Assembly: GCA_947475645.1 (NCBI GenBank)
Contig: CANJNU010000039.1
Location: forward strand, 1-7,300
Length of the DNA stretch: 7,300 nt
Reading direction: 5' to 3'
DNA from: Bacteriovoracaceae bacterium
GTDB lineage: Bacteria; Bdellovibrionota; UBA1018
Shown: in pieces, positions 5,176 to 7,300 of the stretch
Position numbering within the stretch: position 1 is the first letter of the stretch
Layout of the letters: each line of letters opens with the position of its first letter
Made by a program: the position numbers and the translations under genes
The notes under the pieces: generated by a model
The model's input: only the letters and a program-made list of their open reading frames with translations
The model's database searches: none
Told to the model about the DNA's origin: nothing

Positions 5176-6100
5176 GGGGATAAACCTCTGAGTATTCTAA
5201 GATGGGCTCGACACAGCACTGGGCAGAATCAAAAAGCGCTGCCCACGCTGCCCAAGGCCTCGAGCTCAGAGCGGATTGGACGCGGCTTGTCACATTCTGT
5301 CCTTCGATTCCGGTGGTGTATCCCTTTTCGATCAGCTCTGGCAACCCCAAGATTTGGCAGGTTTGGGTCCAAAACTTCTTTTCGATGGCTCCCACAGAGA
5401 CTCGACGGCCACAACCCGCTTGATAGATATGATAACAGGGGTATTTACCCGAAAAGAGGGTCTCGCCAGGACGGGGAACTTCGCCTGTAGTTCGATAAAT
5501 GGCTATGGCTGAGCTTTGAACCTGCTTGAGGGTCTCGAAAAGGCTCACGCAAATTCGCTTTCCCGGCTGTCCCAAAGAGGCCTCGTGAATGGCTGCCGTG
5601 AGGGCGAAAGCCCCTTCGTAGGCACCGAAGAGGTCGGCAAGGGGAAGTCCCGGTAAGTCATGAAAGAGAGAGAGGCAGCCACTGAGCGCCTGAAAGTTCA
5701 TATCGTGGCCGGGCCGATCACGGTGGGGCCCCTCTTCGGCATACCCGACCAGACTAAGAATGGAGAGCTTGGGATTCAGGGCGTGAAGGGTGTGCGAATC
5801 GAGGCCCCGCTGAAGCTTGGCGTTTGGGCGAAATCCCTCGATGATTCCATTGGCTTGGCGCACCCATCCTTCGAACTCTTCGCGCCCGGCCTCACCGGGA
5901 GAGTACGCGAGCGAGACCTTCTCTTTTTTAGAATTGAGATCGTTATAGAAAGGCCCAAGGTCGTTGGCTCGATCCGGAAACGCAGGGTTCTCAATTTTAA
6001 TAACCCGTGCACCCTTCTCGGCCATCAGCTTTCCCACGCGTGGGCCAGGCAAAAGCGAAGAGCAGTCTAAGATCACGCATCCGCTGAGGGGACCCTTCAA
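5165..6100 (-). CDS. Family III CoA-transferase (CaiB/BaiF), alpha-methylacyl-CoA racemase-like, short C-terminus
   Basis: The 311-residue product opens with PLSGCVILDCSSLLPGP (4-20), then GARVIKIENP (30-39), IIEGFRPNA (86-94), GYAEEGPHRDRPGHDMNFQALSG (119-141) and ADLFGAYEG (155-163). This is the standard CaiB/BaiF order. H132 in GHD, D156 in ADLFG and E240 in VGAIEKKFW occupy places close to the catalytic His, Asp and Glu of alpha-methylacyl-CoA racemase, so racemase-type activity on 2-methylacyl-CoA (branched fatty acid or sterol side chain oxidation) is more likely than formyl- or succinyl-CoA transfer. Usual length is about 360-400; here the chain stops soon after EPILEYSEV, so roughly 45 C-terminal residues are absent. 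The start is a TTG at 6100, overlapping the PilZ stop as TTGA, with GAGG nine bases upstream (6110-6113). The exact substrate is unknown. Confidence 0.86.
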   Translation of the reverse strand: MKGPLSGCVILDCSSLLPGPRVGKLMAEKGARVIKIENPAFPDRANDLGPFYNDLNSKKEKVSLAYSPGEAGREEFEGWVRQANGIIEGFRPNAKLQRGLDSHTLHALNPKLSILSLVGYAEEGPHRDRPGHDMNFQALSGCLSLFHDLPGLPLADLFGAYEGAFALTAAIHEASLGQPGKRICVSLFETLKQVQSSAIAIYRTTGEVPRPGETLFSGKYPCYHIYQAGCGRRVSVGAIEKKFWTQTCQILGLPELIEKGYTTGIEGQNVTSRVQSALSSRPWAAWAALFDSAQCCVEPILEYSEVYPRGL

Positions 6101-6843
6101 TTGCGCGGGCCTCGGGCTTGGCGTTGAAACTCGATGAAAAGTAAATTGTTGATCGCCAACTGATCTTCCTCGGGCATATTCGTAAACTCGACACCAATTT
6201 TAATACCGGGTTTTTGTGTTGATTTAGGCCGATTTACTGCATTTTTGATCACGCCGTCGAAGGTAAACTTCCGTGTTCCTAGAGTGAAGGTAATGTGATG
6301 CAGAATGGTTCCGGTGCGAAAGTAGGCACCCTCTTTTTCCTGAATCAGAAAGGCAATACCGCGGTCACCGATGTCGTAGAGGGGTTTCCTCATGCGAGTC
6401 CCAGGATGGCCCGGATCTTCGAACTCAACGCTTTGGTACTCGCCCTGGCCGAGCTTCAAGCGCTCCTTTTTTCTACGCAGAATTTTGTGAAAACTCTCAG
6501 GCGTCGAGAAACGAAGATCGCCTTGAGCCGAAAGTCCCAAGAAGCCTGTCTCAAAGAACAGCGTAGCATCCTTGATTCCAAATTGAAAAATGCATTGATA
6601 GCCGTCGCTCGCACGCAGGCGCTCAACGAAACCTGAAGCATCTAATGGAATTACGGGGTTTACCTCCAAAAACGAGGAAGTTTGGCTAATATTTACAAAT
6701 CGAACCTTCATCGAAGCAGCCTGATCGAGACTCCAAATTATAAATACGGTTTGATCTTGAAGGGCCTCGCGGATTCCAGCAAATCCAATACTTGGCGAAT
6801 CGAGTCTCACAAACTTCGCATTCAGATCGAACGAGTCGCTCAT
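6097..6843 (-). CDS. PilZ-domain protein, YcgR-like two-domain layout
   Basis: The 248-residue product has an N-terminal region (about 10-120) rich in beta strands, similar in layout to the YcgR-N domain of flagellar brakes, and a C-terminal PilZ-like barrel (about 121-242). The cyclic di-GMP motif RxxxR is present as R124 to R128 in ILRRKKERLKL, at the domain junction as expected. The second motif, D/NxSxxG, appears as D157-I-G-D-R-G162 in YDIGDRGIAF, with Gly in place of Ser. PilZ proteins sense c-di-GMP and change motility, polysaccharide export or other outputs. The ATG overlaps the mreB stop by one base (TAATG), so translation is coupled to MreB. No strong ribosome site is near (AAGG about 13 bases away), which fits coupling. 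The N-terminal assignment is structural impression only. Confidence 0.75.
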   Translation of the reverse strand: MSDSFDLNAKFVRLDSPSIGFAGIREALQDQTVFIIWSLDQAASMKVRFVNISQTSSFLEVNPVIPLDASGFVERLRASDGYQCIFQFGIKDATLFFETGFLGLSAQGDLRFSTPESFHKILRRKKERLKLGQGEYQSVEFEDPGHPGTRMRKPLYDIGDRGIAFLIQEKEGAYFRTGTILHHITFTLGTRKFTFDGVIKNAVNRPKSTQKPGIKIGVEFTNMPEEDQLAINNLLFIEFQRQARGPRN

Positions 6844-7300
6844 TAGACGATTGTTACCTTTCGGAGCAGGTCCATGTCCTGCAACGCTTTTCCTGAGCCA
6901 CGAACCACACAGGTGAGTGGATCTTCAGCAAGGGCAACAGGAAGGCCTGTTTTTTCCTTGATGAGAATATCGAGGTTCGCGAGAAGCGCACCTCCGCCAG
7001 CCAGAATAATGCCGTTGTCCACGATATCGGCCGACAGTTCAGGTGGTGTTCTTTCTAGTGCGGTCTTAATCGTGTCGACCACAGCTGAAACGGGCTCAGC
7101 CAGGGCATCGCGAATCTCCTCAGAGTTCACTTCGATTGTCTTAGGTGCACCGCTAATCAAATCGCGACCCTTCACTTCGTAAGTCTTCTCTTCTTCGAAA
7201 GGATAAGCGCAGCCAATCGATAACTTGATTTGCTCTGCGGTTCTCTCGCCGATCAGAAGTGAGTACTTACGTTTGATGTAATTCACGATTGCATCGTCGA
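6843..7300 (-). CDS. mreB: Rod-shape actin homologue MreB, C-terminal part (5' end outside the window)
   Basis: The last 151 residues of MreB are visible. The segment begins DDAIVNYIKRKYSLLIGERTAEQIK, which is internal to MreB; an in-frame GTG at 7286 is just a valine codon. Later come the nucleotide-binding block IILAGGGALLANLD and the end region DPLTCVVRGSGKALQDMDLL, both highly conserved. MreB forms membrane-bound filaments that direct lateral cell-wall synthesis. Full length is about 345 residues, so somewhat over half lies beyond the right edge. Downstream genes are usually mreC and mreD, but here a PilZ gene follows with a one-base overlap. This may mark a second, non-canonical mreB copy, as occurs in some predatory bacteria. 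Confidence 0.96.
   Translation of the reverse strand, partial: DDAIVNYIKRKYSLLIGERTAEQIKLSIGCAYPFEEEKTYEVKGRDLISGAPKTIEVNSEEIRDALAEPVSAVVDTIKTALERTPPELSADIVDNGIILAGGGALLANLDILIKEKTGLPVALAEDPLTCVVRGSGKALQDMDLLRKVTIV

Noticed and set aside
5014..5490. Plus-strand 158 aa open frame
   Set aside because: Antisense to rlmE and the CoA-transferase, both with clear family motifs.
5660..6070. Plus-strand 136 aa open frame
   Set aside because: Mirror of the CoA-transferase coding strand; no independent support.
7284..7286. GTG at 7286 as the start of a short MreB-like gene
   Set aside because: The frame continues upstream to the window edge with conserved MreB residues, so this is an internal valine.

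Overview
The window is a gene-dense stretch of a bacterial chromosome. It holds nine protein-coding genes, two of them cut by the window edges. The longest gaps between genes are about 50 bp, and there are no RNA genes, mobile elements or CRISPR arrays. Base composition is moderate (roughly 50% GC by eye, varying by gene). Several features suggest a Gram-negative of the Bdellovibrionota or former deltaproteobacterial type: an MreB very like the proteobacterial form, a PilZ/YcgR-like protein, a Flp/Tad-type pilin and a lone hutI. That placement is inference; no rRNA or other decisive marker is present.

Left part (1-2418): the minus strand carries the first 370 residues of a multi-spanning glycosyltransferase of the GT39/ArnT type. 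Its 3' end lies outside the window. It is divergently transcribed from hutI (imidazolonepropionase, histidine degradation). A perfect TATAAT lies only 6 bp before the best hutI start, which suggests a leaderless mRNA. No other hut gene is in view.

Middle part (2388-3883): a translationally coupled minus-strand pair encodes a membrane-anchored TlpA/ResA-like thioredoxin and a six-span PAP2/Aur1-like membrane enzyme. The PAP2 gene runs tail-to-tail into hutI with a 31 bp overlap. Divergent from the pair is a small Flp-like prepilin (about 66 aa) with a CPTCPT tail made by a 9 bp tandem repeat. The roughly 54 bp between the two start codons appears to hold back-to-back promoters, and the pilin transcript again looks nearly leaderless.

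Right part (3880-7300): a minus-strand run in the order mreB (3' end only), PilZ-domain protein, family III CoA-transferase/racemase, rlmE (23S rRNA 2'-O-methyltransferase), stand-alone RibD_C-type reductase. Every junction overlaps or abuts (1, 4, 11 and 0 bp), and three of the four downstream genes use non-ATG starts with good Shine-Dalgarno sites. This looks like one polycistronic, translationally coupled unit. It ties the cell-shape actin to a candidate c-di-GMP-binding protein and to housekeeping enzymes. The unit ends against the pilin gene, where both stop codons share one CTAG.

No clearly new defence or mobile system is visible. The most interesting points are the mreB-PilZ coupling, the possible leaderless starts, the PilZ motif substitution and the shortened CoA-transferase.
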